In this document: piece after piece, positions 1 through 14,400 of the stretch | How the letters are laid out: each line of letters starts with the position of its first letter | How positions within the stretch are numbered: position 1 is the stretch's first letter | Assembly (NCBI RefSeq): GCF_022539315.1 | Contig: NC_066332.1 | Coordinates: 3,739,001-3,803,000, forward strand | Reading direction: 5' to 3' | DNA from: Serinus canaria | Taxonomy: Eukaryota > Chordata > Aves > Passeriformes > Fringillidae | DNA: 64,000 bases | Translations under genes and position numbers: made by a program | The notes under the pieces: model-generated | Told to the model about the DNA's origin: nothing | Database searches by the model: none | What the model saw: the letters and a program-made list of their open reading frames with translations, nothing else

Positions 1-2184
1 CCCTAAGAGCAATTTGCAAACTCGACTTTAAATAAAATCTACTGTGTCTCTTGTTAAAGGAGGAACAGTTCAGAGATGAGGCAGGATTAATGCTACTGTG
101 TGCTGGTGTCCTGCAGCCCATTACAGGTGGAAAAGGGACAAAAAGGGACCAAACCCCATTCCTTGCTCAGCACAGTGAGCTGGGAACGGGCACAGAGATG
201 TTCATGGCTCCTGCACAAGGCAACCAGAGCAGTTCTGTCACAGCAGATGTGGGACAGGAGCACAGGGAGTGCTCAGCATCATCATCTCCCTGTTCCCAGA
301 ACACCTCCCCAGCCACACCTTGTGTTTCCTGCAATGGAATTCCCTGTGGAACAGGGAAGGTGTCAGAGGATTCTCTCTCTGTCCCTGCACAGAACCAGAT
401 AAGATGATGACCACGGCAGCACAGCTGCAGCCACGTGGCTCTGGAAGGGCATTTCCACAGGCAGGGGTGAGGAACAGCTTCTGCCCCAGGTGACATGGCC
501 CATGGGACTCGAGTGGGGCTGTTCCCCCCGAGGAGACCAGTCAGAGCCCTGCAGAGCAGACCCCATTAGATTTTTGGGTGTAACCCCTCCACCCACAGAC
601 ACCACGTGCAGGTTTCACCAGTGGACATCCCCAGCCCTCTGGAGGACAGAGCAGCTCAGGGCAAACTCAAGGCCTAAGGCTCCTGCACCCCAGAAATCAG
701 GTCAGTGGGGCAAGAATTAAAAAAGAAAAAGAGAAAGAAAGTAAGTGCCTATTCTAACCCCAGCCTTCTGCTTCTGCAGAAAGCACAGGAACATCAGAGA
801 TACATAAAGGCTTTGGAAATCAAGCATTTCAACCATTCTTTCCTTCCGGACACCCCTTCTATTCCCCACAAATCCCACATGTCTTAGGGATGTGTGCTGC
901 AGCTCCTCTTTCCAACCTCCTGCCAAGTGCTACAGAACAGAATCTGGCTGCTTTTCCCTTCTCCCTCAGCACAGTTCAGCCCTTCCTCACTCCCTGCACC
1001 ACAGCTGCAGCCACACACACAGGTGGAGCTCCTGCTCCACACTCCAGGGGTGCTGCAGGAGCAAACAGAGCCAAGCCAGCAGAAAATTTGCTGCCTGCCA
1101 TCACCAGAGCTCAGTGATTAAATGGTATTAGGTGGACAGTGGCAAATGGTGCAGGTTTTCTTCAGAATTTAGCACCTAAGTTGAGCCATGGATACTCCCA
1201 TGACCTCTCCCTGCTGCTCCAGTAATGCTAAAATACAAAGCAGTGGTCAAATTTCACTGTTTCCTCCTGAATAGTGGTGGATTTGAGCAAAATTGATCAG
1301 GTTTTCTACAGATGAGTGAATCAATTTGCTTAGAACAACCTTCCAGCTGCTCTTTCAGGCACTGAGCTATTGGAACATGAACATGAGACCCCAAAGCCAA
1401 GCTATGACACAAACAAAACACAACCAGGGTGATGGGGATAAAGTTTCTTTGCTCCCCAGAAGTGAGGAACAGCAGCATGGCAGAGCTGGCAGGCAGTGGA
1501 GCTCTGTCAGGGCTCACTGGAGCTCTGACTCTCTCCAGCTCACATCAAGAGCAATGTCATCTCCCCCAGCCTTTAGGAGGCCAAGTCACTCCCTGAAAGT
1601 AGTGACACATTAGAGGTGCTCCACAACCACTGCAGGTCACAGCAAGCCACAGCAACCCATGGTGGGAAAAGCTCCAAGGGAACAGCTGAGAACCAAAGGC
1701 TTTTTTTGGGTTTTTTCTGAGGGCTGCTCTGCAGAATGTGGAGTTACATGAAGGACCTGGCTTCCCCCAAGCGTGTAGTGGAAAACATGAAATCAAAACA
1801 GGTAGAGAGACCTTTTTTGGAGTGTTATGACCACGACCCTGTGCAGGTCTTGGGGCACTTCCCCACCATCTGCTCCCTGTGCTGAGATGCTGGGGAAATG
1901 CTAAGAGCTCTGCTGGCCACTCTATTAAAGCTGCCTTTCAAACCACATCATATAAACCTCCAGATCTTGACCCAAAAATGTAACAAACCACGTCCCTATC
2001 TCAGAAACAGCCTCCAACACCCACTGAGTACACAGGAACAGGGTAAACAGAGGGAAGCTGGGAGCTGCCACCCACCCCTCTGGAGGACACATCCTGAAGC
2101 TAACATTTCAAAACTGAACCACAGGGATCGCCCCCCCACCACCAGGTCTGGTCCATGGGAACCTCCTCTCCTGCTCTGGAGGTG
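1..2184 (-). other. CPD: CPD 3' UTR / downstream sequence, no 3' end seen
   Basis: This stretch follows the CPD stop codon. Reading the minus strand I find no AATAAA or ATTAAA, so the transcript's poly(A) site probably lies left of the window. Long 3' UTRs are usual for vertebrate CPD. The short open frames here look random in both strands, and none resembles a known protein. The plus-strand AATAAA at about 31-36 has no gene to serve. Confidence 0.55.
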
Positions 2185-2411
2185 TCAGTGTTTGCTGGAG
2201 TACAGTGTTTCTTCCTCAGTGTCTGTTTCATCCTGGAACTCGTGGCTCAGGAGGGATTTCTTGGAGCCAGTGGACATCATGCGGATTTCGTCCTCGTAGT
2301 CGTCGTGGTGCTGCCGGAGGCGGTGGAAGCCATCCTTGTGTCTGTTGGACTTGATGGAACACACACACCAGATGATACAGGCAGTGAGCACCAGGGCAGA
2401 CATGCTGGCAC
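2185..2411 (-). CDS. CPD: CPD coding exon 21, membrane span and tail (aa 1291-1365)
   Basis: Acceptor CTCTGGCAG/GTGCCAGC; TGA stop at 2185-2187. Encodes the transmembrane core [14 protein letters not shown], the basic stop-transfer [18 protein letters not shown], and the conserved acidic tail [17 protein letters not shown]. This tail is nearly invariant in vertebrates and holds the trafficking (acidic-cluster) signals. Confidence 0.97.
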
Positions 2412-5400
2412 CTGCCAGAGAGAGGACACCAAAGTTAATGCCACGTTCCCCCACGCTGTGGCATTCACATTCTCTGAAAAATTCTTTCGCCCAGTTTTCC
2501 TCCTGAGAAGCTGAAAGGCAGCAAGAGAAACTTCAAAGAAAAGGAAAAAAATTCTTATCTTATTTGCTTCTCCTGTGTTGTGCTCATGTAAAATGTGTTT
2601 AGAAACTGTGTACTCAGAGGTGATTGCCTGATTGGATTCCAGTGTGAGTTGTTTTAACTCATTGGCCAAGCTGTGTCGGGACTCTAGAAAGAGTCACGAG
2701 TTTCATTATTATCTTTTTAGCATTAAGTATCTTCTCTGTATTCTTTAGTATAGCATTCTTTAATATAATATAGTATAATAAAGCAATAAATTAGCCTTCT
2801 GAGAACATGGAGTCAGATGCATCATTCCTGCCTTCATCAGGGCTCTTGAATTACAATACCATGCCAGAAACTCCCTGACCTGCCAGCATCTCTCCTCCCT
2901 CCTGCAGTCACAACCACCTTCTTCACTTCATTGTGACCCTGCTCCTTCCTCCTAGGCCATGGAGGAGAGGAGAGCTGCTCCAAGAACAGGACACACTCCA
3001 TTTTCAGTTTGAAATCTAGGAGATTATCCCCAAGCTCCACTACAGACCACTGGGTCTAAACTCCCACACACCCCTCCCCAGCAGCTGCCACCTTGAGAAA
3101 ATAAAATAATCTCTTCACGCTTATCTGATGTCACAACACCTAAAAAAGCCTTGAAGCAGCAAGATCTCCTATGCACACAAGCTCTCCCCATTCCAGATAC
3201 CTCAGTATATTTTGGACCCTCCAAACCCCTGCAAAACACTCTACTTCCTCCCTCCCTCCTACTAGGCAGAACCAAGGACAAGAGTGCTTTCAGAAGGGAA
3301 AGCAGGAGATGGCTTAAGCCTGCAGACTGCTTTCCCAGTTCAGTGGAGTCTCTGTCAGCATGAACTGGTTCAGAAAGCAAAGCTCAAAGCTTTGATAAAA
3401 AACATCACTGTACCTGCCACAGTTATAACCAGCTCTCTTGGCAGTCCAAAAATCCTGTTTTCTGTATCAAACACAATGAACACAGAGCTGGGTGCATCAT
3501 CACGTACAAAGACCTGCAGAAAGACATGAGAGGTGAGATCATCTCAGAGCTTGGGGATCCAGACAAGAGAGACATTTGTCATCTGCCTGGTCCTGCCCTG
3601 ATCAAAGAAAAGTGTCATGGAAAGAAAAGGTACTCCCAAAACCACCCTGCTGTGCTGAAAAGTTGTTCTCCATCCATTCTGTCAAAGCAGAAAACAGTTC
3701 CTGATGGCACCTAATCAGCAGCTAAACACAGGCACAGCCAGGCAGAGCCCAAACAGGGAAGATTTTATGTGAAAGGGAATGGGGGAACATCTCCAACATG
3801 GACATTCATGTACCTTGACATGTTTCTGCTGGTACCCACTGGCTGTTGCATCAATGCTGTGAAAACCTGGAGCCAGGAGCACGTGGAAATAGCCACCTTC
3901 CTTAGTGTACACCCTCAAGCCTTCATTCAGAACAATGGCAGCTTTAGAAATTGCCCTGCCACTCTTGTCTTGGACAATGCCATGCACTCCCTTGTGGACC
4001 TGAAACAAAGCATTTAAAACACTTCACATTCAGATCCAAGCTTACAGTGCATTTGTAACTAAAACGAGATCTCTAAAATACAGCCCACCTGCCATCCCTG
4101 ACCCTCACAATAAATAACAGTGCAAGGCAACACAGCAGATGTTTAACTCTTGTGTCAACACATGCCCTGGTCACTTGCTGCCTTCCTCATAAGGCCTAAG
4201 TCATGAACATCTGTAATTACACAGCACCAACCAAACCACAAAGACTCTCCATGCTGTTCTCTTCCTCTCCCCCCTCCCCACCACTTCACTCCCTGCCAGA
4301 ATTTCCTCCCACAGACTGCAGCTCACCTCCACAAGCATGCTAAGGAGAGATTTCCTGTGGTCTGCCCACAGGCCAGGAAGCTGTCCAGCACTGGGGAAGT
4401 AGCAGCAGCCGGTATAAACAGTGATCTCAGGACACTGACCAAATGTCACGCTGAAATCCTGCAAAAACAAAACCACAGTTACAAGGAAAGAGGTAATAAA
4501 AAAAAGCTTTGCAAAGTGCAGCTGAAGGGGGAGAAGCTTTGCCCAGACATCAGGACAAATATGCTTTTTATTGGTGGTTTAGCAGAGACGAGAAGCCCTG
4601 TGCCATGCAGCAGTACCTTCATACTTCCCAGGTGACTGTGCCACTCCGAGCCCCGGATCACTCCACCAGGAATTGTCTCATCTGTGAGAGCAAAAACACA
4701 GCTGTCAGCCAGAGCCTGCCTGGCAGAGTCTGCCACAAGCTGACAGGGGGTTAAAGGATTCAACCAAACATACCTGACTTATTTGGACAGCCTGGCTGGC
4801 CCAAATGCATCACTGGGTGGTTGTTTGCATACACAGATGCCAAATGCTTTAGTGTTTCTTTGTTCTCCACTGCAACAGGAAAAGTGAGACTTTGAGCATG
4901 CAACTCTTGTTCCCTGCATGGGAAAGATTCCCATTTTAACCCCCTGATCCTGTACTAAACAGAGACACATACTGTTTCAGAGCATTCCTATTTCCTCTAA
5001 CATTAAGGGGCAGTATCAAAAGCAGACTTTATACTGGTTCTGGCAAAGAAAAGGTTGAGATACTGCTGTAGGTATAGAAATTGTAAATGTTCTGATCCCT
5101 AGCTGAACCCTGTGAGGTTTTATAGATTTACTTAGAGACTGTCAACTCCACACACAAAGAGCTGAACACAAAGGAGGCTACAGAACACCAGGAGCACAAA
5201 AAGCCCTTACAGCACGTGGTCACATGAACCTCTGCAGAGACAGCCTGAGGGGACCCAGGCAGTTGGTCACACCTGACTGTGTTGGCTTGTCATAGGGGTA
5301 AGTGACAAGCAGAGATCCTCCATCCAGAGCAACAGAGAGGCTGAAATCATGCTTCAGGATCAAGTTCTCCACGATGGCTTTGGTCTCAGGCTCTCGTGCC

Positions 5401-8400
5401 GCTGAGTACCGGGTGTAATTGCCTATAAATCAGAACAACAAATAGAAAAGGGAACTAAGAACAGTTACCTCTGCTGCTTGAGAAGCCAGAAGTACATCCT
5501 ATATGTCTGAAATTAGGTCTGCTGTAGGTATAAGATGGCCTCTGTTAGATCTCAGCAGGTGCAGCTGACCAATCAAGTAAAGCACCCAGTGCACACTATG
5601 CATGGGGGGGGGATTCATCTGCAAAGCTAAACAAATGTGCAGCACCACAAATTCCCCAAGCTATTTCCTTTTGTGTTGCAGAAGGTATTTCATGTGTGTT
5701 TTCACAGAATTGACATTTTCTTAAGGAATGAGTTAGGATGATCCCAGCCAAACTTGGGCAGAGAACATTTCCTCCTCAGGAAGGGTGGGCTGATACAGTG
5801 CTATGGATACAGTTGCATGGAAACCAGAAAAACATGGAAAAAGGAGACTCTTCCTGGGGAGCATGAACAGAGGGCAGTTTTTCAGAGATGAAAGAAATCC
5901 ATTAAGAATAAGAATACATCAGGTATTATCTGACCTCTCCTACTCCTAAATAACTCTGCTTTGTCTCTTGTACATAAGAGACTGCAAATTGCTGTCTGTA
6001 AAGAGGATCCGAGCTCTGGAAGCTTCCCAGCAGCTGTGCTGCCTGGAGCACTGCCTTCTTTACAGGCAGACCCTGTAACCCAGTGACTCCAGCCAACCAT
6101 GGGGCAGTTGTTTTACTTGTGAAATCTGTGTCCAGATCTCTGCCATGAGCGTTGGTCTGGCCGATCTTTGAGGTGCAGCCTCTCTCCTGCGCGATCTCGC
6201 GTCCGTCTGGGTTCAGGGAAGGCACAATCACAATCCGTGTCCGGTCAATCAGCTGAGCAAAAGGAGAAACAGCACAAAGTGCAATTAGTAGGGTTAATTG
6301 CCCTGGATCTTAAGCTAGGAGCTGCAGTTTGAGGTTCTCATCCTGTGGGTCACACACCTCCCTGTTACACACGGAACCACAGCAAGCCCCACACCAGTTT
6401 TGGCAGAAGGAGTCTCCCCCAGTGAGCATTGCCATCTTGGGCTACAGCTGGAAGGCTCCAAGGAGGTCTTTGGATTGGCCTCTCACCTTTGTGATAGCAT
6501 CATTCTTCTTGTAGTTCATGCAAAGGAATTCTGCCAGTGTCAGGAGCAGCTCTGTCCCAACGGGAGCGTTTCCGTGAATCCCAGCAACAAAGCGGATCTT
6601 GGGCTCCTCGGGCTCGGACTCGTTGGGCTTGTTGGAGATTTCAAGGGACCAGATCTGGCGGAACTCCACACTCTGACCCAAACTGCCAAGAGATAGGAAA
6701 TGGGAGTGTCAGCTCAGCAAGAGAGCTGCAACTCCAGCCTGACCCCATGGAGAAATCCCAGTGTGGAAAGGAAGTGCTGCCAGCCTCCAGCGGGGGCCGC
6801 AAAGGCAAGAGAAACACAAGCAGACTGGGGGGCAGATTTGCAGCAGCACTGAACAGAATTCACTCTGAACATCAGTTTGAACACCAGCATCTGGGTAAGG
6901 GTGTATTTAGGTCCAGATGCACAGAATATCCAATGCTCCATACATCTCCATACAGCCTATGAGATCACAATAAATGTGGAACTGTTGGATCCTCTGTCCT
7001 GCCAGTGGTGGCTTTTGTTTTGTTTCTTTTTTCCTTTCAGAGCAGGATACATTTGGACATCAAACTAATTTATAAAGTAGGACAAAAGAGGCCTGTTCCC
7101 AGTAATGCAGGAGCTGTTGCTACAGCCATGCTGCTAAGTTGGCAAACTGAGTGCAATGAAAGCAGGAACAGGCTCATGGCTGATGCAACTGAAGGGACAA
7201 TAGAGGCTACAGATCAGCAAAGCAGCCTTGGCACCAGCAGGGACAGCACATGAGCACATTGTGCCTGGTTACAACAAGCAAATGAGGCCCTGGGACAAAG
7301 GGATTTGTGCTTTCTAAAGCTGACAGAGGGTAAGCGTTACAGGTCACAAAGGAAAGCAGAGGATGGCAGCAGCTGGTCTTCTGCAGGAGGGCACAGACCT
7401 TGGCCCAGGGCAAGCTCACACAAAAGTGTCTTGCACTACTGAAATACAATCTGGAGGCAGACAATGAAAAAAAGGCCATCTGAGATTTGTAAGTCATATC
7501 TGGTCATTTTTGCTGGGGACTCTTCAGCAGGGTGGATTTCAGAAAGGGTTTAAAGAACAGACAAAACAGTAATGAACAGAGATATTTGCAGAAATCTGGG
7601 ATATCAGTGCTGGGAATATCACCAGTCCCAAGCATCTCTGGGGAACTAAGTCAGGGAACAGCACATGGATGCACCTTTGAGGCGCAGCAGCCATTGCTCT
7701 GCTACCATGTCCTTACACATGGGGTCCCTCCAGCTCAGAGAGCACAGAGAAGAGAGGAGCGTGCTCCCCATCTCTGCACTGTGTTCATGACTAACAACTT
7801 CACAACATCCCCAGCCCAGGCTGCTCTGTTTTCACCTGGTGAGGTTTGTGATGTGTGGGTAGTTGAGGTAGAGGCCGCGGAGGAACTCAGAGAGGTCCTT
7901 GTAGGGCCGGTATCTGTACGGAGTCACATCCCTGGAGGAGGTGAGCAGGAGCCGCTCCAGACCATTCTCAGCAGAGAGATCTTTGATCAGGGTCTCAAAC
8001 TCCTTCTCGTTGGGGTTGCTGGTGTCTGGGGTATTCAAGACCAGCACCTTCCCCTCTTCCACTTTGCTGTCTGTCCGTGAAAGAGTGAAGTTGACCTGCA
8101 CCCCACCTTTGCTGTCAACTTCCACCATCTTACTGAGTGGATCATACCTGCCCAGGGAGGAGAAGGTACAAGAAAACATCAGGCATTTGAAACCTTGAAC
8201 AAGCCAGCCTCATTCCTGACTACACACCCACAAGGGACTGCTACTGCTCCCCTGCCCACAGTGAAAAAGCACAGAAATGAGGAGCAAGAACAGCTCAAAG
8301 GGATGTGGGAATGGCAGGAGGACAGGGAACAACTCAGGCTCCAACATGGCATTGAGCTGCTTTTGGCTCAGGTGTGGCAGGGTTACATGGCAGACTGGCA

Positions 8401-11400
8401 AGAGAACAAGTCAGGCTGCTTTAACACAGAATTTTGGCAGCACTGAAGTGATCAAGTCTCTTCTATGGGCAGCTGCCTGGAAAAGAATTTCCCCTAAAGA
8501 CACCAAGTTATCCACTATCAAGGGAGGACTGGGATTGTATCCCAGAGCCAGGTGAGCAGTCTGACACCACAGCAGTCTCACACTGCTATCTCTGCACAGG
8601 CCAGAGGGCAGGAGAAACACCCATGCCTACATGGGCTGTAGGCAGGCAGAGGTGCTGGAATACTCCTGAGTGGGAAGTCAGTCATGCAGCTGTTTGCTCC
8701 TTGTCTGGGGCTTGCTCACCCTCGGGCAGATGCTGTGATTTTGTAGGTCCCTGGGACCAGCAGGCGCCAGAAGTCTCCATCCTTGAAGGTGGTCACTGGG
8801 TGGTTGATGTCAGCCACACTGATGGTGGCATTGAGGATGCCCCTCTTGTCCACAGCATCCAGCACAAAGCCCCAGACACCCTGGTGAACCTGCACAAAGG
8901 AGCTCTGCTGAGTGCCAGCCCCCACTCTGCCTCCCACCCCTCACATTTTCAGCATTCCCAGAGGAGCAAGGTGTTCCAAAAGGGTTCAGGTTGGACTGGC
9001 AAGCAGCTGGCGTGGACAAAGATCACGTGATGAGTACAATGAGCAATTGTTTGGCTCAGGGTGTCAGCATGGCATTCTGCTCCACACCTTTGTTTGCACA
9101 CCCCAGGTGTGAGCACCAGCCCCACTTAGTCAGGAAGAGAATATGAGGGACATTCCAGCCTCAGGAAACCCAAGGTAGTGGTACATAAAAAGCCCCCACC
9201 CTGCATCCTCTGGATGCTACTTCCATACAGATTTTTGGTATGTTGAGAAGAGAGAGCAGTTGAGACAGGCTCTGATGGGGTGATTTCTGTAGAGCAGGTA
9301 GCCAGGCTGGTCAGGAAGCAGCCAGGAAAGGTGGCCAGATCACCCTGTTCATTCTGACTTGTCTAAAGCAAACCTCAGAGGGAGCTGGCCTGGCCTGAGG
9401 TCAAGGCACCTCACCTGTTTGATGAACTGCAGCAGTGAGCGCCGGTTCTGTGCCCAGTACTTTGGCAGCTCCTCAGCCTTTGGGTATTTCACACAGCCCA
9501 GCTCAATGGTCACTTCAAAGCAGTTTGTATGTAAGTAATTCCAGTCTTGCATCCCACCTACAACAAGAATGTAAAAGAAGTTTTGACTTCTGAAGTACCA
9601 CAGCTTAAAAAAATAAAAAAAAGTCAAGATACCTGAGAAAGATGAAGTACAGACTTGAAGGGAAAAGGCTTTTACACAGGGCAGGATTTAAGCTTCAAAG
9701 GGATGCCAAAAGAGCAGACAAATAACCTTCCTTCTTGTAAATACCTTTCATGCTAATAAAGTGCTGTAAAATTTTATGAAGCCATTTTGCTAATAGCCAG
9801 AGAAACTACACTATAAATTCCTTCCCCTGGGAACAACTTTATTAGGGTACATTATTTAAGAGGTTATAAAAGAAACCTGAGTCCCATTAATCTGAGCTGA
9901 CCAGTGCAGAGTTCCTGACTGATCAGACTAAATTATTTAAGCTGCACATGCATTAAGTTGAAGACAAACAGTGCAGGAGATTTCAGGTGTGCTTTACCTG
10001 GAACGTTGTACCATTGAGCCCCGTTAGTGATGCCATGTGGGAAGTACTCAGTGGGGTACATATCCTTACAAGGGCTTCCCTGGTACATCTTTGCATTTTC
10101 CTGTAAAACAAGATGCAACATTTGAAGGTGAGCCTGCACTCCACAGGCACTCTTGTTCTACCCTTAGTCACACATTCAGGGTTACCAAACTCAGATGTGT
10201 GTGCACTGACTGCACCCACACCCAATCCCAGCCCAGATATCCTTGCTCTCTCCTCCCAGCCCATGAGCAGCATTTTCCACCACCCTTCAAAGTGCCTGCA
10301 CAGAGCTGTCCTCCCTCAGTGCCTGCAGACAGTGCATGCTGGGCATCACTCATGGAATGGGAGCCTCCTGTAGGATCCTCCTGCTGTGCCTGCAACACCA
10401 GGGGCTCAGCCACAGTGCCTGCACCCACCTCTACCAGCTGCTCAGGAGGCTCCCTGGAAACTGAAAAGGAGTTTCCAGAAGTCAACCTAGCAGGATGTGC
10501 TATTTTCCTGTTAGAGCTTTACCTTGGAGTAGGCAAGTGCCAGCTTCTGGAACACAGCATCATCTGGGGATTTACTGTATATGGCTATTCCTTGCTCATC
10601 GTCATCGAAGGGGTAATTAACCACCAGGGAACCTGCAGGCAAAGCAAGCTTTGGCTCATTCTTGGGTGCTTGCCCAGTGATCCCTCAGCATAACAGTGGA
10701 AATTTTTCTCCAGCAAGTGCCAAGCCTTCTGTTTCTCAAGACTTGGCATTGAACAAAGCATTAAGCCCAGTGGATAGAAGAGACAGAAGCACAGGAAGAG
10801 ATAACACCACACCTAGTCAGGAAGGAGAACCAAAGCCACAACAACATCAAAGCTTTGGCTCTTATATGAAGGAGGGCTGAACACAACCACATAATAATTG
10901 CTTTCACAGAAAAGTGGAAGCAAGGGGAAGAATTTCCCAGAACATGCATGGTGCTTTTGACCCAAATGTTGCAGTTTTTCAGCTTTCTGGAGTTTATTGC
11001 TGAAGGTTTCCCCAAGGAAGCTGTACTAATAGCACCACAAAACCCCAGACACCACTGCAGCTGGAGACCTGCCAGCCCCCTCGCACCCACACATGACACT
11101 TCTGCTCTACAAACCAAACACAATGGCAACAAAGCATCCACCTGCAAGTTACCACAGCTACAAGCCAGCAGACAAACTGTCTAGGGACTAAGCTATAATA
11201 ACAGAGATTTAATTTAGAATACTCCAAAAGGATAATTAAATTACTGCAAATTTCATAGTTCCACCATGCGATTCAAGGCAGGGAACCCTCAGGACTGCAT
11301 TCACTCTATAAATGCTGTAAAGCCCTTAACAGCCACAGCTCTATATCCCATTCCCAGACCATCTGCTGAGCAACTGCTGACAAGAGAGTCCATCCCCATC

Positions 11401-14400
11401 TCCCAGATGCTCCCTTCAGAGAAGTGGTTGGGATCTTCCCAGCAGCCACCTCAACTCCCTACAAATATGTTTGAGCACAGGATTTTTCACACTCTGTTTC
11501 CTGTTTCTGCTCCATCTTGCAGCACAAGAGCTCCCCAGTGCACACCTAGAACACCCTGGAGACATCCCTGCAACTCCCACAAGCCCAGCACAGAGGAAGG
11601 AGCTTGGTTTGGATGCTGTACCTCCATGCAGGTTTGCTGAGAGCACAAACGGGTAAGACTGGAGCCAGGCCATGACAGCACGAGTTTCTGGCTGGGGAGG
11701 GTCTGTCACATGGACAAACTGATCTGGAAAGTTCCTGTTCAGGTCATAGTTGTTGCTGTTGTTTCTGCCAACAGTACCTCCTTTGTCTCCTGAAAATGAA
11801 ACACAAGTTCAAACCCATGTCCTGTGAAGAGGCTTCAACCTCTTACTACAGAGTTTACAAGTAGTAGTTGGTGAAGAGAGCAGAGAGCACAGCAGTGCTG
11901 GCCCCCTGCACCCCGGGGCACCCAGGCCTTCCCCAGAAGTGGCCTGCTCTGTGCAGCAATGCCTGGGGGCCCTTCCAGTGGGTGTTTGCTCAGGCTCTCA
12001 GGGCAGTCAGAGCAGCAGAAAGGCACTGAACCATGAACAATCTCTGCAGCCGGATGTCACGACCACAGAAACCTCAGAGCTCACCTTCTCAAACCAGCCA
12101 GACAAGTTCTTTGTTAGACCCAAGCAGAGCTCTGCTTCCAGAAAGTGATTCTGGACAGGCTCTGTTCTGCCAATCTGCAAGAGCCACGTAGTTCTAAGAC
12201 TTCCCTGAAGGATGTTTTTGCCAGTTTCAACCTCATGGTAAAAGTCTGTGTTATCCTTGGACAAGTGCTCTGCAGACAGCCTGGCTCCCACACTGCATTT
12301 ACTAAGAGAATGGACCAAAACACAGCAAGCAAGAGCTGTCTCAAAGAAATGTCTTTTTTCAAAGAAAGCCCTGGATTAGCCACAAACCATCAGGGGACCC
12401 AAACAGGGGCAGCTCACAGCACTGCTGAAATAGAAAAGCTCTCCCCAACAGCTTCCAGCATCCATCAATCAGGGTCCACCCACTCATCCCACAGCACACA
12501 CCAAGTCCCTTCCCAGCCTCCCTGTGTGGAGATCACTCCTGCTCCAGCAAGGCTCCCAGATTTCCCAGGGATCCCATGAACCCAAAGGCTTGTTCTGAGA
12601 GCTTGGAACCCCACAGATTTTGGCACAGACAGCAATACCTTCCTGGGACTTCTCATAGCCATCAGGGTTCATGGATGGCATGATGTGGATCCGTGTGCTC
12701 TGGACCAAGTCAGTCACTTCAGGATCTGTGCCAAAGTTCTTGCAGAGGTACTCGATGAGGTTCAGGAGAAGCTCTCGCCCCACAACTTCATTCCCGTGCA
12801 TGTTACCAATGTACTTGAACTCTGGCTCACCTGCAGACACATGGTTACACCACAGAAACAATTATAACCACTATGTTACAGCTTGGAGACACCTCACCAC
12901 CCTAAGCATTGCTCTTGCAAGCTTTGCCTGAGGGCATTTACCTAAAACTCACATTTCTGCTCCCACAACCCCAAAAAGAACAATATCTCATGGAAGTCTC
13001 TTTGTCCTTCTTCTCTAGAGCTCCATGACCAGCACAGATGTCGCCAGCAATGCTCTAACACCTACTGCACTCACACTTTTTATCAAGAATACTACAAGGA
13101 GCAGCTCAGTCTCTCAGGAGAGGCGCCAGCTCTGCTTCTCCCAGTGTAAAGGGTCACTTGCATTTGTGCCTTGCAAAAGAGGATTTCCCACATCACCTGC
13201 TTCGTGGACACCAGGGTTGTCAGAGATCTCCATGACGTAGAGCTCCCGCAGCTCCACGGACTTGCCCACGGAGTAGAGGCGGGTGATGCTGGGGTACTCG
13301 TTGGCGTAGCGCCGCAGGAAGATCTCCATGTCCGAGAAGTGGTGGTGCCGGAAGTCCACGGGCTGGATGGGTTCATGGACAGGGGTTGGCTTTGGGGTCT
13401 CAGCCTGCACAGGGGTGGGGGTGATGGCAGTGACAGGGGCAGGAGCTGCCGTGAGCTGGGTGACATTAGGAGCTGGTGGCATCACAGTCGGCTGCAAGGA
13501 GAAGTTCACTTCTGTTGCATCTCCCTCCTTCACCTCGATGTTCTCTTTGGTCACTGGTGTGTAGCTGTGGAATAAACAACTGGCTTCAGCAAGGAGGCTC
13601 TGAAGAGCAGAAGCCAAAACTCCCTGCAGTCCTTCCATCACTCCAACCTACCCCCCCCCAGCCCAAATGCACTGGGATGTAAATGACCGAGAGATTCACA
13701 GGGACTAAGCTGATGGGACTCATCCCTCTGCCACCAAACCCAGCTCCACTGCTGTCCTTGCAAGAGTCCATAGGCTCAGCAGGGAACAAGCCCCAGGTGT
13801 ATCACAGCACTAGCCAAGGAGCAAGTTACACATCCACACCCAGGCTTGGGACAACACAAACTCCTGTTGGGGTTACCCTACTCCACTTCCTCACTTTGCA
13901 CAGAAGTTGCAATTTGATACAAGCAGTCAAACAAAAGTTGACAGAAATTCTGGGCACTCAACAGCATCCTGCTGCAGGAGCAAACACAGCTGCAACTCTG
14001 AGCTGGAACCAATTACTGCTGCAGCTTCCAGCCAAGCCCTTTCAGTACATAAGGTGTTTTGGGGGGGAAAATCAGTAGAAGGAACAGGAGCAATTGGCAG
14101 TGTGGGCACAGGCTGCCACAGAGACATTACCCCATCACAAACGCAGTCACGTTGTAGGTCCCAGGCACCAGCAGCCGGTGGTAATCACCAAACCTCCCTG
14201 CTGTGATGTTATGAGCGATACCGGCAACAGCGATGGTGGCATTGTCCAGACCAGCTCCTGTGACTGCATCCCTCACAAAGCCCTTCACACCAATGTGCAC
14301 CTGAGGAAAACAACGACAGGGCCTGGCTGAAGACAGGCAACATCAGGGGAACTGTGTCCTAAGGCAGCAATACCCCCTCACTCCTCCCCAAATGCAGCAG

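Noticed and set aside
10037..10693. 218-codon plus-strand frame
   Set aside because: Antisense to CPD exons 8 and 9; no splice sites, no recognisable domain.
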